Assembly: GCA_030704615.1 (NCBI GenBank)
Contig: CM060731.1
Coordinates: 80,396,756 to 80,460,755 of the forward strand
From: Takakia lepidozioides
Taxonomy: Eukaryota > Streptophyta > Takakiopsida > Takakiales > Takakiaceae
Length of the DNA: 64,000 nt
Direction of reading: 5' to 3'
The notes beneath the pieces were generated by a model. That model was not told where the DNA came from and searched no databases. It worked only from the letters and a program-made list of their open reading frames with translations. Within the stretch, counting starts at the first letter, position 1; the number at the start of each line of letters is the position of its first letter. The translations under genes were made by a program, and so were the position numbers. This document shows, piece by piece, positions 22,116-34,456 of this stretch.

Positions 22116-25100
22116 TTTTTTGTTTCCTGATCTCTCCCTCTCTCTCTCTCCCTCTGTACATGGATCCTGTTGGCAACCTATTCCATAACCCAGAGGGTTT
22201 GGTACTAAGGTAATTTTTGACTAAACTATAATTAACTTTCTGCTATCTTCATCCATACCGGATATAGTTAATAATGGATGAATTCCATTAAATATTAATT
22301 CTGGCTATCATTTTTTACCTGGTTCCTTTGATTATTAAGGTCATTTATATCTAACCCTAATGAATGCCAGGTTCTGGTCATCGATTTTAGGATGACATGG
22401 CGATGACAACAAGGGAATATTCACCTTTCATTCCTTATTCTTCATCCGACATGGATGAAATCGCAATGGTTTGCCATATCTCCTCTTCTGCCATAAAACT
22501 TGCACGATACTCGTGCGTTTTTCCTACGGGAGATTCCAGTCCTTTCTCATCTTCCTTGGGATGCGTAACGGCGGCAGTGCTTCAATTCCCTCAGTATGGT
22601 GGCCTATTCCCTTGGTGGGCAATCTACCTTAGGCTGCCCGATTACTTGTAGATCCTCTCTGGATCATTAAGTCTCAGCACTGCTCATAAAAACTCAGGGG
22701 GTTTCTTCACCTGTTAAAATGCGCATAGATTTCAGCAAACCATTGCTTGTTTGTGTTGTTGATTGTCAAGTGCTTGGAGCGATGTCGAGTCCTCTTCCGT
22801 AATCGATTAAGGTTGTGGATAACCCTGCTTGTGTTTAGAATTGATTCTTGCTTTAGAACTCATGTTGTATAGCGATAACAAGCGTGAGACCCGATTCACC
22901 TGGGGTTCCACAATTCTCACTAACCTGTTGGTTCTTGTGGGGGCTTGTGATGGGACCAGGTGAGGGTCCTCACTCATTTTTGCCGCCCTACCTTGACCAA
23001 TCTGGATATGCTTACAACCTTTATCTCTGTGTTGAGCAGCAAGTGCATTAGTGAGCTTTTTTAGAACACATGAATTCTATTAAGGACTCTGGGTTATGAT
23101 TTCCGCTGCATTGAAATATGGTACTGGAAGTAGGGTTTCCAGACCAAATATATGCTCTTTTTTCATGCTTAGAGCACGATTTGCTACTCTGATATGTACA
23201 CTTTCAAGCAACACGGTAGGGGAGAGGCCAGAGCTTGCATATGGTTTATACTAAGCCCTGTATGCCTTTATGTGCTCAATCTATGGAACCTCTGTGGCTT
23301 TCTGAACCCCCTTTCCTTTTTTACCTTGCATACAATCTGCTAAGGTAAGTTACCTGCTACCTCTTCATGTCACTCTGTAATTACAGATTGTATACAGTTG
23401 TGTTTATGGCTTTTGGGTTACAATAAAAGAACACAGGACTCATTGTTTCTGCTCCACAAGAAACATGGACTGGTGGGGACCCAGAATTACTCTTCTAAAA
23501 GCAAGCTTTTGTTTTTTTAGAAAAACATGTACTGGCTTTATAGACTCTTGGTTCCAGAAGGTTGGGTTGGATTCAAGATATCAGCTGCTCTGATATCTGG
23601 CAACAAAGCCTTTTTTTCAGATGATATGACTTCAAAACCTGTATAACATTGGGGTTTGAACATGTATTGGCACTATAGCCTTTCTGAACTTCATTAAAAT
23701 ATCTTTTTTACCTTGCAAACACCTTGTTAAGGTGGTAACATAATGACCCCAGACCTAAACCAGGTCCTGGTGTTTGAAGAAAAGCCTCTTCTGTTGCTTG
23801 ATGACCAAAGAATGATTAACATCATACTTACCAGCATGGCTCTGGATTTTATGATTACAAAAAAGATTGTTGTTTGTTTGATCTTTCTGGCTATGGCTGG
23901 TTTTGATATGACATAGCATTGCATTTGTTTTGTTTTGTTCTAAGGCCCTGTATGCCTTTATGTACTCATACTATGGAACATCTGTGGCTTTCTGAACTCC
24001 ATCTGTGTTTTTTGTACCTTGCATACAATCTGCTAAGGTAAGTAACCTGATGTCATCAGGCCTAAACTAGGCTCTGGATATGATTCCTGTAAATACAGAT
24101 TATATACAGCTTGTTTATGGCTTGTGGGTTACAAAAAAAAGAACACATGACTCACTATTTCTGCTCTGGCATGATTGATGCCAAGACACACAAGAAACAT
24201 GAGTTGGTGGGGACCCAGAATCGAGCTCTTCTAAAAACCCTCCAAGATTTAGTTGGGTTAGATTAAATGATTTCAGCTGCTCTGGCTTGATAAAAATATC
24301 AGGCTACACAATATAATTTTTTCAGATGTTATCGATTCAAATAACACCAGGGTTTGAACAAGTGTGGGAACTATGGCCTTTCTGAACTTCATTAAAAGTC
24401 TTTTTTGCCTTGCAAACACCTTGTCAAGGTTGTAACATAATGACCCCAGACCTAAACCAGGTCTGGTTGTTTTAAAGAGAAGCCTCTGTTGTTGCTTGGT
24501 AATCAAAGACTGATTAACAATCATACCTACAGCGTGGCTCTGGATTTTATGTTACAAAAAAGATAGCTGTTTGTTTTTTGCTAGCTATGGCATATTCTGA
24601 TACAGAACACTGCAGTAGAAAGCAGTTATGGGAAATCAAGCTTACTAAACAATGCAATGAGTTTTGACTCTATGTCATGATTACAAGAAGTTCTAAAAAT
24701 GTAGCAGATAAGCTCTGGGTTGTTGTTATTAAAAAACTGGTTATCTTATCAAGTAACCAGATGATTTAATATCCCGGTTTTGTGATTAATGGAAAATAGC
24801 TGGAACTCTTGGGTTCCAGATGAGTAGTACTATTGCATGATATAGGTAAACATTTAATTGTTTGCTTAGATGCCACCCATAGCTTATAATTCTAAAACAG
24901 GCATAAAAACAGGCTGGTAACACTTGTTTAGCATACTGTTCCTTAGAATATAAAACTAGATTATTATAACGAGGGGATCTTCTAAGTAATCCCACCCTCC
25001 CACCCGTATTTTCTTGTCATTGAAATCTACCAGGTAGATTCTTTGTCTTTGAAATGTAATGGAGGTCATCATAAGATCTGATTTGAAGTGGAGTTTGACT

Positions 25101-25195
25101 GATAATGCCTCTTCATGAGGTTGATTTGTCGTAAAAATTGACAATGACCATATTTGGTCCTGTCCATGTCCCGACAAGACATAGTATCTTCCCTC
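22116..25195 (+). repeat. Array arm 1 (P2 to P1)
   Basis: The arm starts with the CT-rich P2 stem, followed by words of the TCATCCATACCGGATG type near 22,250 and 22,442, then at 22,905-22,975 the module CACCTGGGGTTCC ... GATGGGACCAGGTGAGG. A tandem duplication fills 23,250-24,630. It ends with CCCACCCTCCCACCC near 24,981 and the P1 stem. A short ORF of about 84 codons at 22,397-22,651 has no known domain and is not shared by the other arms. Confidence 0.65.
23250..24630. repeat. Two-copy tandem duplication, period about 690-697 bp
   Basis: The unit starts GCCCTGTATGCCTTTATG at 23,255 and again at 23,945. Later landmarks (TGCAAACACCTTGT at 23,714 and 24,411) repeat with nearly the same offset. 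Both copies contain pairs of CTTGCATACAATCTGCTAAGG and CTTGCAAACACC. The copies differ by scattered substitutions and short indels, so the duplication is not recent. Confidence 0.75.
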
Positions 25196-26054
25196 TCTTT
25201 TTTGCTGCTCAAAAAAATAAACAAACCACAAGGGAGAGAGGGTGCAGAAAAAGTTAAAAAGATTGTACTCATAAGACGTTGTTTGCCGTAGCCTTGTGGC
25301 CATTGACCCCGCGCCCAATTTGAGCAGAAACAAAAGGGATAGAACCTGCCTCTGTCAGGGGCTGACATTGGTAGTAAGACTTACCTTCATATATAGAAAT
25401 AATCTGGGTTTTCCAGATATCCTCTAGAAATCCCTTCACACAAGCATCAATCTGTTGTGTGTGATTTGCCCAATAACTAGGCCTCAAGAGGGCCTGGGCT
25501 TTTGGCTCAACCTTGAGACTTCCAAAGTTGGTAAACAGAGGTACAAGCACAATTCCCTTGATGGATTTGAAGAGAGAGTCTCTTTGGTGAGAGAACCCAG
25601 ACAGTGTATCAGAAAATGAGTATTGTCTTCAGATTGCCCACACAACGGGCAATTGCACTCTCCCTTTCCTCTCTGCTTGTGTTTGTTGTTCAAAGGTAGG
25701 CTTCCTGCCCTTTGTTTAAATTTCAGTCTAGTGCCGAGAGTGGTGACCCTTGAAGTCATCCAAGAAGTCCTCCCCCATGTCACTGACTGGAAACAAGTTC
25801 AGGGAAGTTTTCTGCCTAACTTCATTTTCATCAGACAATCTCATGGCAACAGACATGGCTTTGGACACTACAGCCTCTAAGTCAGATTTATCAACCCATA
25901 TTGCAGATCCGTACTCCAAGGCAGGTCTAATAATGCGACAAAGCATGGTTTTCTTAACCTCAGAGTTGACCCCTCTGCAGAAAAAGTTAAAAAGAGAGAG
26001 GGAAGATACTCATGTCATGTCAAGACATGGACAAGACCCAGTAGGGTCATTGTC
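25139..26054. repeat. P1 hairpin junction split by a LINE-2 insertion
   Basis: The left half reads GACAATGACC ... CATGTCCCGACAAGACAT and the right half its reverse complement, CATGTCAAGACATGGACAAG ... GGTCATTGTC. The centre has a CCCTCTC/GGGAGAG stem. Compared with the uninterrupted P1 at 30,854-31,060, the right stem is split by 713 bp of LINE-2 (25,263-25,975). Confidence 0.8.
25263..25975 (-). mobile_element. LINE-2 fragment, 5'-truncated, with 20-bp target duplication
   Basis: The fragment is flanked by TGCAGAAAAAGTTAAAAAGA on both sides (25,243-25,262 and 25,976-25,995), a target site duplication of LINE type; the related empty site is visible near 30,978. On the minus strand it encodes the end of RT (IIRPALEYGSAIW) and the C-terminal domain with CNCPLCGQSEDNTHFLIHC, a CCHC-like knuckle seen after RT in many LINEs. 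A shift near 25,740 breaks it. The 3' end stops a few bases after the stop codon, without a poly-A tail. It belongs with the copies at 45.6, 59.2-63.3 and 63.3-64.0 kb. Confidence 0.9.
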
Positions 26055-28633
26055 AATTGAAGACATAAACAGCCCATAAACAGGGCACCATCTAACACTT
26101 CCATTCTTGTCATGACTTCCCAATTGATTTCACCCAATCATTCATGATAAAACAGGGTGGGAGGGCGGGGTTTGTTTATGTATAGGTCATGACAACAAGA
26201 CAAGCATATAAGCAAGCATCGTGTGTGCTGAAAAATCAGATTGCTGCAGCATGTTCAAATTCCTATAAGTAACCCAAGACATGCACCATGCAAGGCTCCT
26301 TGGGTAGGTAAGAACAGCCTGCCCTCCTACAGATTCAAAATATGTTCATACAAACACCTTGAAGGACCAGCCTGCAATTTACCAGATTTCAAACATGCAA
26401 CCAAGTAATGTTCTTGGGCATGACAAAACATATTGCAGCTTCACTCTTTGCCATTTGTAGGTATCCCAAGACATGCATCGTGCAAGGCTCCTTGGGTAGG
26501 TAAGAACAGCTTGTTCTACTACAAATTCAGGATATGTTCATACAAGTACCTTGAAGGACCAGCCTGCAATTAATCAGATTTCAAACATGCAACCAAGTAA
26601 ACCCCTTGGGCATGACAAAACATATTGCAGCTTCACATTTGGCCAATTGTAAGTACCCCAAGACGTGCATCGTGCAAGACCGTCTGGGTAGGTATGAACA
26701 GCCTGTCATTGTACAGATTCAAGACCTGTGTACACAGGAATCTTGTTGGACCAGCCTGCAGTTAATCAGACTCCAAACATACAACCAAGTGACCACTTTG
26801 GGCATGACAAGACTGACTGCAACTTCATTCTACACCATGTACAGTTGCCCCAAGATATGCATCAAGTAAGGCATTTTTGCATGGAAGAAAGGCCCGCCCT
26901 GTCACAACATCCAGATATGGACACACATACAATTTGAGTGCCCAAGATCAAGCCCACTTGGCCAAGATAAATCATACAATGCAGGGAGCTGTTCAGATGG
27001 CAAAATAAGGTAACTAATCACTGGCCAGAGTCCTTTAGAGCTTACCATCACTGTTTCCCAGGAGGCTAATGCCATGTTTTGCAAATAGGACCTCATTATG
27101 CTCCATTCCACATCAAATCCAGGTCTGAAAACGGCCTGTCATTGCCTGATCAGGCTGTCTTGTATAAAAAAAAACCAAGCCTTACCTAGTCTAAAAATCC
27201 ACAGGCAAAGCTGTCAAAGATTCAAGACAGGGTAAGATTCACATGTTGTGCTGCAAGAGACGGGGCTGCCAGGCCGAAATGCTCCATCAACTGCAGCAAA
27301 ACATAAGTCAAAAGCAAGCATCATCATGTCAAACCGGGAGCAAACGAGCCGAAATCGGGGCTACAGGCAGCAGCAGTATGTTCCTTTTGCTCACATCTTT
27401 ATCTGCAAGCTCAAGAGAATTCAAAGCAAGTAGGGATCCTCACCTGGTCCCATCACAAGCCCCCACAGAAACCAAATGGGTTATGTGAGGATTGTGGAAC
27501 CCCAGGTGAATCACAAACCCCTACACTTGTCATCGATATCAATTAGGAACCTCAAAAACAAGAGAGAAAGACACGAATTAAAGGAACTCTAATCACCAAA
27601 AGCACCTTGAGCGATTGGGGAAGGTAACTCTGCGTCATCGCCACCAGTAAGCCATCTCCAGCACAACTAAGGAGAAGCGAAGCATACAAGTGCTAGGTTT
27701 AAGAAGGGAGAGAGATATATATACTTCCCCACACAAGCGCCGCTGCGAAACATAAAAGCCAGAGGAGGTAAAGAGACGATGCCATCACAGCGGGGTCTCC
27801 CGCCTGTGAGAAGAGACAAGATGCCGCCATTGCGCATCCCCAGGAGCTCGTTCGGCATGGGCACGAAGCAGTAGACAGGGTAGCAGCAGAGCTCAGACGC
27901 CATAACTCTCAGCCCGCGAGCTCAGAAGCACGAGGAGTGCAGCTGACGACGGGAAAGACACCCTAGGGCAAATCCCGATTTTCCATCCGCGGAGGATGAA
28001 TAATCAACACCCTTTATCTCGAAAACCCGATGTCATCCATTAGCTAGGTTTAAACAATAGATTATAGGGTAGGGGTTAGGGTTTCACTCCTTAATTAGCC
28101 ATAATTAAGGGTAATTAAACAATTCTCCAGGGCCATCATAAGCTGCTTTTTTCATCTGGTTCAGATGAAAAAAAAAAATAGGTTCATTTATTTGGAGGAG
28201 GTCCGTCAGCAGGATGAAAAAGCAGTACACATCACCCAAGGCAGCGGTTTCTCATCCTAACAAGTAATTCATCATCCCCTAAGAAAAGCCTCATCCAGTA
28301 CGGAAAAAAAAGCATAAAGGAGGAATAAAACGAATTCATATCCTGGTATATTTCATCCGGCATGGATGGAAAAATTATAGATAGGATGTCAGTGTCACAA
28401 CCCCTAAAGAGGTAATTCCTCACTCTCTGGTGACTCATCTGGTATAGATGAAAGTCAATAAAAGAGGAATGAAAAATTATAGACCCTTTTTAGAGGTTTT
28501 TTAGTGTTCACCCAGGTAATTCTTCCGGTATGGACAGAAAAACTTTATAGGGCGTGTGAAAACACTGTTTAGAGTCCATCTGGTATAGATGAAAAAACAT
28601 GGAAAAGAACACTGATGCAACCGGCCAATTCCG
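26003..28633 (-). repeat. Array arm 2 (P1 to P2, inverted)
   Basis: From the P1 stem: GGGTGGGAGGGCGGGG near 26,158 (reverse complement of a word near the end of arm 1), a 192-bp tandem array (26,279-26,945), the reverse-complement GTGAGG module at about 27,435-27,520, then TCATC-type palindromes (28,150-28,590) and the P2 stem. On the minus strand a TATA-like GTATATATATC lies near 27,714-27,724. The whole arm is repeated at 31,000-32,574 plus 39,303-40,443. Confidence 0.7.
26279..26945. repeat. 192-bp tandem repeat, about 3.5 copies
   Basis: Units start at 26,279, 26,471, 26,663 and 26,855 with A(C/T)(A/G)TGCA(C/T)C(A/G)..., giving an exact 192-bp period; the last unit is partial. Each unit contains TTGGGTAGGTA(A/T)GAACAGC, GGACCAGCCTGCA and GGGCATGACAA. 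The first two units are most alike. The same array is present at 31,212-31,878. Confidence 0.85.
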
Positions 28634-28806
28634 AGGAGGGAGACAGAGGGAGAGAGGGGGCAACAAAGAAAAAACACAAAGGTGGGGGGGGAGGGGGGGG
28701 GGGGGGAGGATGACTGAGCAGCTGCTACTCAGTCAATCCCCCCCCACCTTCCTCTTTTTCTTTTTGTTTCCTGATCTCTCCCTCTCTCTCCTCTCTCTCC
28801 CTCTGG
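28634..28806. repeat. P2 hairpin junction
   Basis: The left arm runs GAGGGAGACAGAGGG ... GGGGGCAACAAAG ... GGTGGGGGG, and the right arm CCCCCCACC ... CTTTTTGTTTCC ... CTCTCTCTCCCTC. The core TGACTGAGCAGCTGC faces ACTCAGTCA. It forms a long inverted repeat of more than 60 bp per arm with long G and C runs. Confidence 0.8.
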
Positions 28807-30895
28807 AAACTAGGTTTATGGAATTGTTGTCCCGACTTCCATCTTTGAAAAAATTGAAAAAATTGCAAAATTGGGTTGCAGGGAATTTTGGATGTTTTTC
28901 ATCCAAAATACAAAATTTTCCCTAGTGAAACATTTCTTCACTAAATACCGGTGAGTTGCAAAACTCCCGTCAGTTTTTTTTTTTTCAATCCAATCTGGAT
29001 GAGAAAAGGACTTCATCTGACATGACCTAAATACGGGCCATACACGTATAAAAAAGTTGTTTTAAACCCCCGATGATTTTCATCTAACCTAGATGAAATG
29101 CGGACTGCATCCGTTGAGTTCAAGATAGGATGAACGCACGATGTCTTTCATCTTCCGCGAATGAGAAACGGACAACGTCCGTCGGGCGTACAGGCAGGCG
29201 GATGTTTTTCATCCTGAGAAGGATGAATGATTGGCCAGACAGGGGAAAACCCTACGCAACCCTAATGTCTTTCTTTTTGCGCTGCGAGAGCGCGCGCGAT
29301 GGCGGCTTGGGAAGAGCGATGGTGCTCGTGCTGCAGATACCTTGAGCTGCCAATCCTTGAGTGTTTATGGCTCCTGTGAGCGCCGCCTAGGCGGGCTCTT
29401 TAAGGCGATGGCGGTGGCTTAGAGATGAGGGAAGATTCACTGTCTCAGTTGTCTGTTTTTTTGCTGCACAAGGGAACCGCGGCAGTGATGGTGGAGGTAC
29501 CACCTGCATGCTTATGACATTTCCCTAGGAGCCCTCCTCTGGATCTTTGATGAATGGTGGCGTCTTGGTAGAACAAGGAAGTCTCTCTCCCTCCCTTTAT
29601 AAACCCTACCTTTTGAGACCAGGTTTTTTTTTCTTGTGCTTGGCAAGACTTTGCTTTGGTTAAGGTAGCAGTGTTGTGGTGCTGGCGGAGTCCTCCCTGC
29701 ACGGTTAGGTTTGTGGAGAGACGACGACTCTCCCCCAAACAGTAAAAAAGGTGTTTTTTTTCTAATTGTTTTGCTTCCCTGCTTTCTTTGACATTCTCTG
29801 CGCTTAGATTGAAGTGTATTTGACCTCGATAGCAAGTGTGGAAGCTTGCTACTCACCTCGTGCATCCTCACTAATTCACAATGCGTTGTGGTTGTTTTTG
29901 GGACGGGCACAGGTGAGGGCTTCCACTTTATATTATGATGTCTAGGTGCTGTTGAATGCCAGGTGGGATTGCAGAGCAGGGGAAGGAATCGCTTGCCAGG
30001 GACTCATCTTAAAATGTTGAAAATGAACTGTTTGTTGCAGCTATTCGGGTACCCATGTTGGCCCCTGTTATGTTCCAACCCGGATGGCTTTGTTAGCTAG
30101 ATGCTTAGGCCAGATTATGGTGAAGATTCTGCCTGTGGATATTCGGCTGACAATGAAATATGGCAGCAATATATAACTGGTAACTGGTTTTTGAGGCAAC
30201 CAGGGTGGTCAAGTGGAAATACCCCCTGGACATGGTGTAATGACATGGTCAAATGTGGAATGATGTGAAGGGTGTACTGACAGTATCATTAACTGTAACA
30301 GGATGTGTATGTAGTCCTTTATCTTTACCTTGCTGTGTCATGAACTTTGATTTTCAGCTCTAGCAAGAAATAAAGGTATAGGGGTAGTCTGGAAAACTTA
30401 CCAGACATATCCACCTACCGTGTGGGGGCAAGCTGTACTGCAGACCAGTCTAAACCAATACTGGCAGGGCAAGGTATTTAAAATGTGTGATGTCCAAGTG
30501 TTCTTTTTGTTCTCTCCGATTTCTTAAAAAAACCCTCCCTGACACCCATGGGGTTTGAATAAGTATGCTTGGATTACAGCTTGCGGACAGTAAATCTGTA
30601 TGACCATTTGACCTGCAACACATCAAGGCCAAAATATGGCCAAGTACCCGCCATCCCACCCAGACCACCGAATGTATATCCTGATCATGACTGGTGGTCA
30701 ATCAACATCAGTGGCATACTCTTTGGGTTATGAATAATACTGACATGAACACATTACTGTACATGGATGTAATTCTGGATTATCTAAGCTTGATGATTGA
30801 TGGATGGTGCCACTATTAAGTGGCTGATATGTCTGATTATTCTTCTTATTCATGACAACGACCCTACGGGTCTTGTCTTTGTCTTGACATGACAA
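28807..30895 (+). repeat. Array arm 3 (P2 to P1)
   Basis: Beginning after P2: TTGGATG/CATCC words to 29,230, a GC-rich stretch near 29,280-29,440, the module GCATCCTCACTAAT ... GGGACGGGCACAGGTGAGG at about 29,865-29,918, then unique-looking DNA to the P1 stem at 30,854. It is duplicated at 40,598-42,790. No ORF longer than about 100 codons is conserved between the two copies. Confidence 0.65.
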
Positions 30896-31060
30896 AAAAT
30901 ATCTTCTCTCTCTCTCCTCTCTTTCGTGCTGCTCACAAAAAAAAAAAAAAAACCACAAAGGGAAAGAGGGGGTAGAAAAAGTTAATAAGAGAGAGGGAGA
31001 GAGTGGGAAGATATTCATGTCATGTCAAGACATGGACAAGACCCTACTAGGGTCATTGTC
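30854..31060. repeat. P1 hairpin junction, uninterrupted
   Basis: The arms are GACAACGACCCTACGGGTC ... and its partner GACCCTACTAGGGTCATTGTC, about 100 bp apart, with an inner CCTCTCTTTCGTG/CACAAAGGGAAAGAGG stem and an A-rich loop. It contains TAGAAAAAGTTAATAAGAGA, the counterpart of the site occupied by LINE-2 at 25.2 kb. Confidence 0.8.
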
Positions 31061-31211
31061 AATTAAAGACATAAACAACCCATAAACATGGCACCATCTA
31101 ATATTTCCAGTCTTGTCATAACAGACCAAATGACAACACCCATTCAATCAAGATAAAACAGGGTGGGAGGGCGGGGTTTATTCAAGTTCAAATTCCTGTA
31201 AGTAGCCCAAG

Positions 31212-31878
31212 ATATGCACCATGCAAGGCTCCTTGGGTAGGTAAGAACAGCCTGCCCTACTATTGATTCAAGGTATGTTCATACAAGCACCTTGAAGGAC
31301 CAGCCTGCAATTTACCAGATTTCAAACATGCAACCAAATAATGTTCTTGGGCATGACAAAACATATTGCAGCTTCACTCTTTGCCATTTGTAAGTACCCC
31401 AAGACATGCATCATGCAAGGCTCCTTGGGTAGGTAAGAACAACCTGTTCTACTACAGATTCAGGATATGTTCATACAAGTACCTTGAAGGACCAGCTTGC
31501 AATTAATCCGATTTCAAGCATGCAAGCAAGTAAACTCCTTAGGCATGACAAAACATATTGCAGCTTCACATTTGGCCAATTGTAAGTACCCCAAGACGTG
31601 CATCGTGCAAGGCCTTCTGGGTAGGTATGAACAGCCTGTCATTGTACAGATTCAAGACCTGTGTACACATGAATCTTGTTGGACCAGCCTGCAGTTAATC
31701 AGACTCCATACATGCAACCAAGTGACCACTTTGGGCATGACAAGACTGATTGCAACTTCATTCTACACCATGTATAGTTTCCCCAAGATATGCATCAAGT
31801 AAGGCATTTTGGCATGGAAGAGAGGCCTGCCCTGTCACAACATCCAGATATGGACACACATACAATTTGAGTGCCCAA
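31212..31878. repeat. 192-bp tandem repeat, second array
   Basis: Units start at 31,212, 31,404, 31,596 and 31,788, again exactly 192 bp apart. The order of unit types (1, 2, 3, partial 4) is the same as at 26,279-26,945, so the array was copied together with the arm and not expanded separately. Confidence 0.85.
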
Positions 31879-32574
31879 GATCAAGCCCACTTGGCCAAGA
31901 TAAATCATACAATGCAGGGAGCTGTTCAGATGGCAAAATAAGGTAACTAATCACTGGTCAGAGTCATTTAGAGCTTACCATCACTGTTTCCCAGGAGGCT
32001 AATGCCATGTTTTGCAAATAGAACCTCATTATGCTCCATTCAACATCAAATCCAGGTCTGAAAACGGCCTGTCATTGCCTTATCAGCCTATCTTGTATAA
32101 AAAAAACCAGGCCTCCTCTTCCTTAGAGCCTAATAGCCACTGATGCCTTTACCCTTACACCATAAATCCTCTTTTAAGGCCAAAAATATACCTAGTCTAA
32201 AAATCCACAGGCAAAGCTGTCAAAGATTCAAGACAGGGTAAGATTCACATGCTGTGCTGCAAGAGACGGGGCTGCCAGGCCGAAATGCTCCATCAATGAC
32301 AGCAAAACATAAGTCAAAAGCAAGCATCATCATGTCAAACCGGGAGCAAGCGGGCCGAAATCGGGGCTGCAAGCAACAGCAGTATGTTCCTTTTGCTCAA
32401 ATCTTTATCTGCAAGCTCAAGAGAATTCAAAGCAAGTAAGGATCCTCACCTGGTCCCATCAGTAGCCCCCACAGAAACCAATGGGTTAGTGAGGATTGTG
32501 GAACCCCAGGTGAATCATAGACCCCTACACTTGTCATCAATGTTAACTAAGAACCTCAAAAACAAGAGAGAAAG

Positions 32575-33073
32575 TGTCGCGCACCTCACTTCGGTAATCT
32601 CCCCTTCAAGTCATAGTTACTCGCTTTGATACGCGCGCCTAACTCCCAACCTGGCCGCCGGGCCAACTTGGAGCTTCGGCTGCTCACCGGGACATAACGG
32701 TCCCGCTTTACTCTTCCAAAAGACCCTTCACCAATTTGGGCCTAGTGGAAATTCCCTTTGGTAGATGGCAGTCCGGAATAGCTTCCCACTCCTTGGTCGC
32801 TTTCCGGCTCTCTCGCTTACTCACTAGTTTTTGGTCACCAACGGGCTTGCACTGTTCTCGGGGTTACTACTAAGCTACCACCACCCCTTGTGGAGCCACC
32901 CCCACCGCAACCCGGTGTGTGGAGCTCCACCTAGTGAGCGCCTCCGCCTCCTTGAGTGCCTTGGGCACTCAAGGGTGCTTCAGCCCCCCGTACCTATTGC
33001 TGCCACCGCCCCCACCACAGGGGCAACCCCTCTACGTCCCGACCCCATGTCCTCAAGGCAAAGGGCCGCGACA
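32575..33073 (-). repeat. 3' LTR of chromovirus copy 2, with internal deletion
   Basis: Only 499 bp, against 732 bp for its partner and 722 bp in copy 1. The missing part lies after GGGGTTACTAC near 32,879 and includes the TATATATA run and the hairpin-rich TGGTGAGTC/GACTCACCA stretch. The two LTRs are otherwise clearly alike. Confidence 0.92.
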
Positions 33074-33919
33074 CACACCCCTACCATCAGGGAGTCGATG
33101 TCCTCATCGACTTGTCCATTTTGTAGAAACGAACATCCAAGTTGTGGCGTCCCACATCAAGGAGTTTGTTTCCGTACCATGGCGTCCCATGGCAAAGAAC
33201 CAAACCCCCACTTGGCTCTACTCTCCACTAGCTAGTTCGGCCGACTTCCTCCAAGTCCCGGCCAAGGGTGGAGCCTCTCAAGCTCCACCCAGTGCACTCT
33301 TCTTGGCCTACTTCAAGGCCAAGGAACGATCCTCCCCGAGGACCGAATCGCCTTACTGCAACAACATTGCTTGCGACCGCTCATGATGCCGCTTTTGGCA
33401 TCACCCTGAGCAAGGGTTCACCTTGAACCTTTTTTTGACTAGGAAGATAACCTTGAACCAAACGTGCGCCCCAATCACTACAATTGGGTCCGCTTTGGAA
33501 TGCTGGCCTGAGGTACGGGAACACGCCGAAGCCACATTACGACTTTGTCCCGAGGCTACACGATTATAGTACGTGAACGGAAGCACGTAGCTTTCGCGTT
33601 AGCCCGCACTACAAGACAACCCCCTCAGTAGCGTAGTTATAGTACGCGCACACGCCAGGTGCGCACTAGCACGTGAACTCCCAAAGAAGGCGCAAGTTTC
33701 CTTGCCCATTGGATGGGAGTCACTCGATTTTGGCACTACGCAAACACACGATTAATCCAATTTACCTCTCCCACTTTTGTAAGCTAGCATGCATTCTACA
33801 CACTAGCCAACCATACCAGGCATCACCATTCCAAAGAAAATAGGACGCACAACATTTGGAAATCATTTCATTTATAACAAAATTTGTACAATACAAGTTT
33901 TTGCAATCGGATTCCTGAG

Positions 33920-34372
33920 CTAGCTAAGCCGGGCTAAGCATGCATTTCCTCCCCCACGATCCAAGGTTGATGTCCCCATCAACGCTTCTTCCGCTTTTGA
34001 GATCGCCCTTCGAAAGTTGCAACTGCCTCGGATGCGTTTCCCATTGGCACGCACCCAAGATGCCTCCACATGATGATAACCCTTCCATTTCACGAGATAC
34101 TCCGTTTCTCGATTTTTGAACCTCCTTGACTTAAGCTCTGCCTCCACATCGTACCCAGGTTCATTTTCATGATCCAACAGCACAAGTGGCGGACGCAACA
34201 CTTGATGCCGATTCAGACGCGCTTCATCTTTGAAGTAAGGCTTCAAAAGAGAGACGTGGAATACCGGATGCACCTTGCTGTTTGCCGGCAGCTCGAATTC
34301 ATACACATCCTCATTCATAACCTTCCGGATGCGAAAGGGTCCCGCATACAGAGGTACAAACTTCGGACTCAC
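33920..34372 (-). pseudogene. Integrase C-terminus and chromodomain, copy 2
   Basis: Same layout as in copy 1: GPFRIRKVMNEDVYEFELP, then HPVFHVSLLKPY, then chromodomain YDVEAELKSRRF and YLVKWKGYHHVEASWV. After HHVEASWV the C-terminal helix follows a different frame from copy 1, so one of the two carries a small indel at the end of the domain. A stop separates it from the integrase core at about 34,390-34,456. Confidence 0.88.
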
Positions 34373-34456
34373 TTCCGGAGGTAGTCAACAATTATTGATG
34401 TTCAACCAGACCTCCGTGCCTGCCTCAAACTTAACTTCCCTCCACTTCCAATTTGC

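Noticed and set aside
27667-27903. A 78-codon minus-strand frame starting MASELCC, present again near 39,331-39,633
   Set aside because: The two copies diverge in frame after about 15 codons with indels not in multiples of three, so it is not conserved as protein. A TATA-like run nearby keeps a non-coding transcript possible.
26279-31878. CRISPR-like repeats
   Set aside because: The repeat unit is 192 bp and directly abutting, with no unique spacers, and the DNA is from a plant nucleus.
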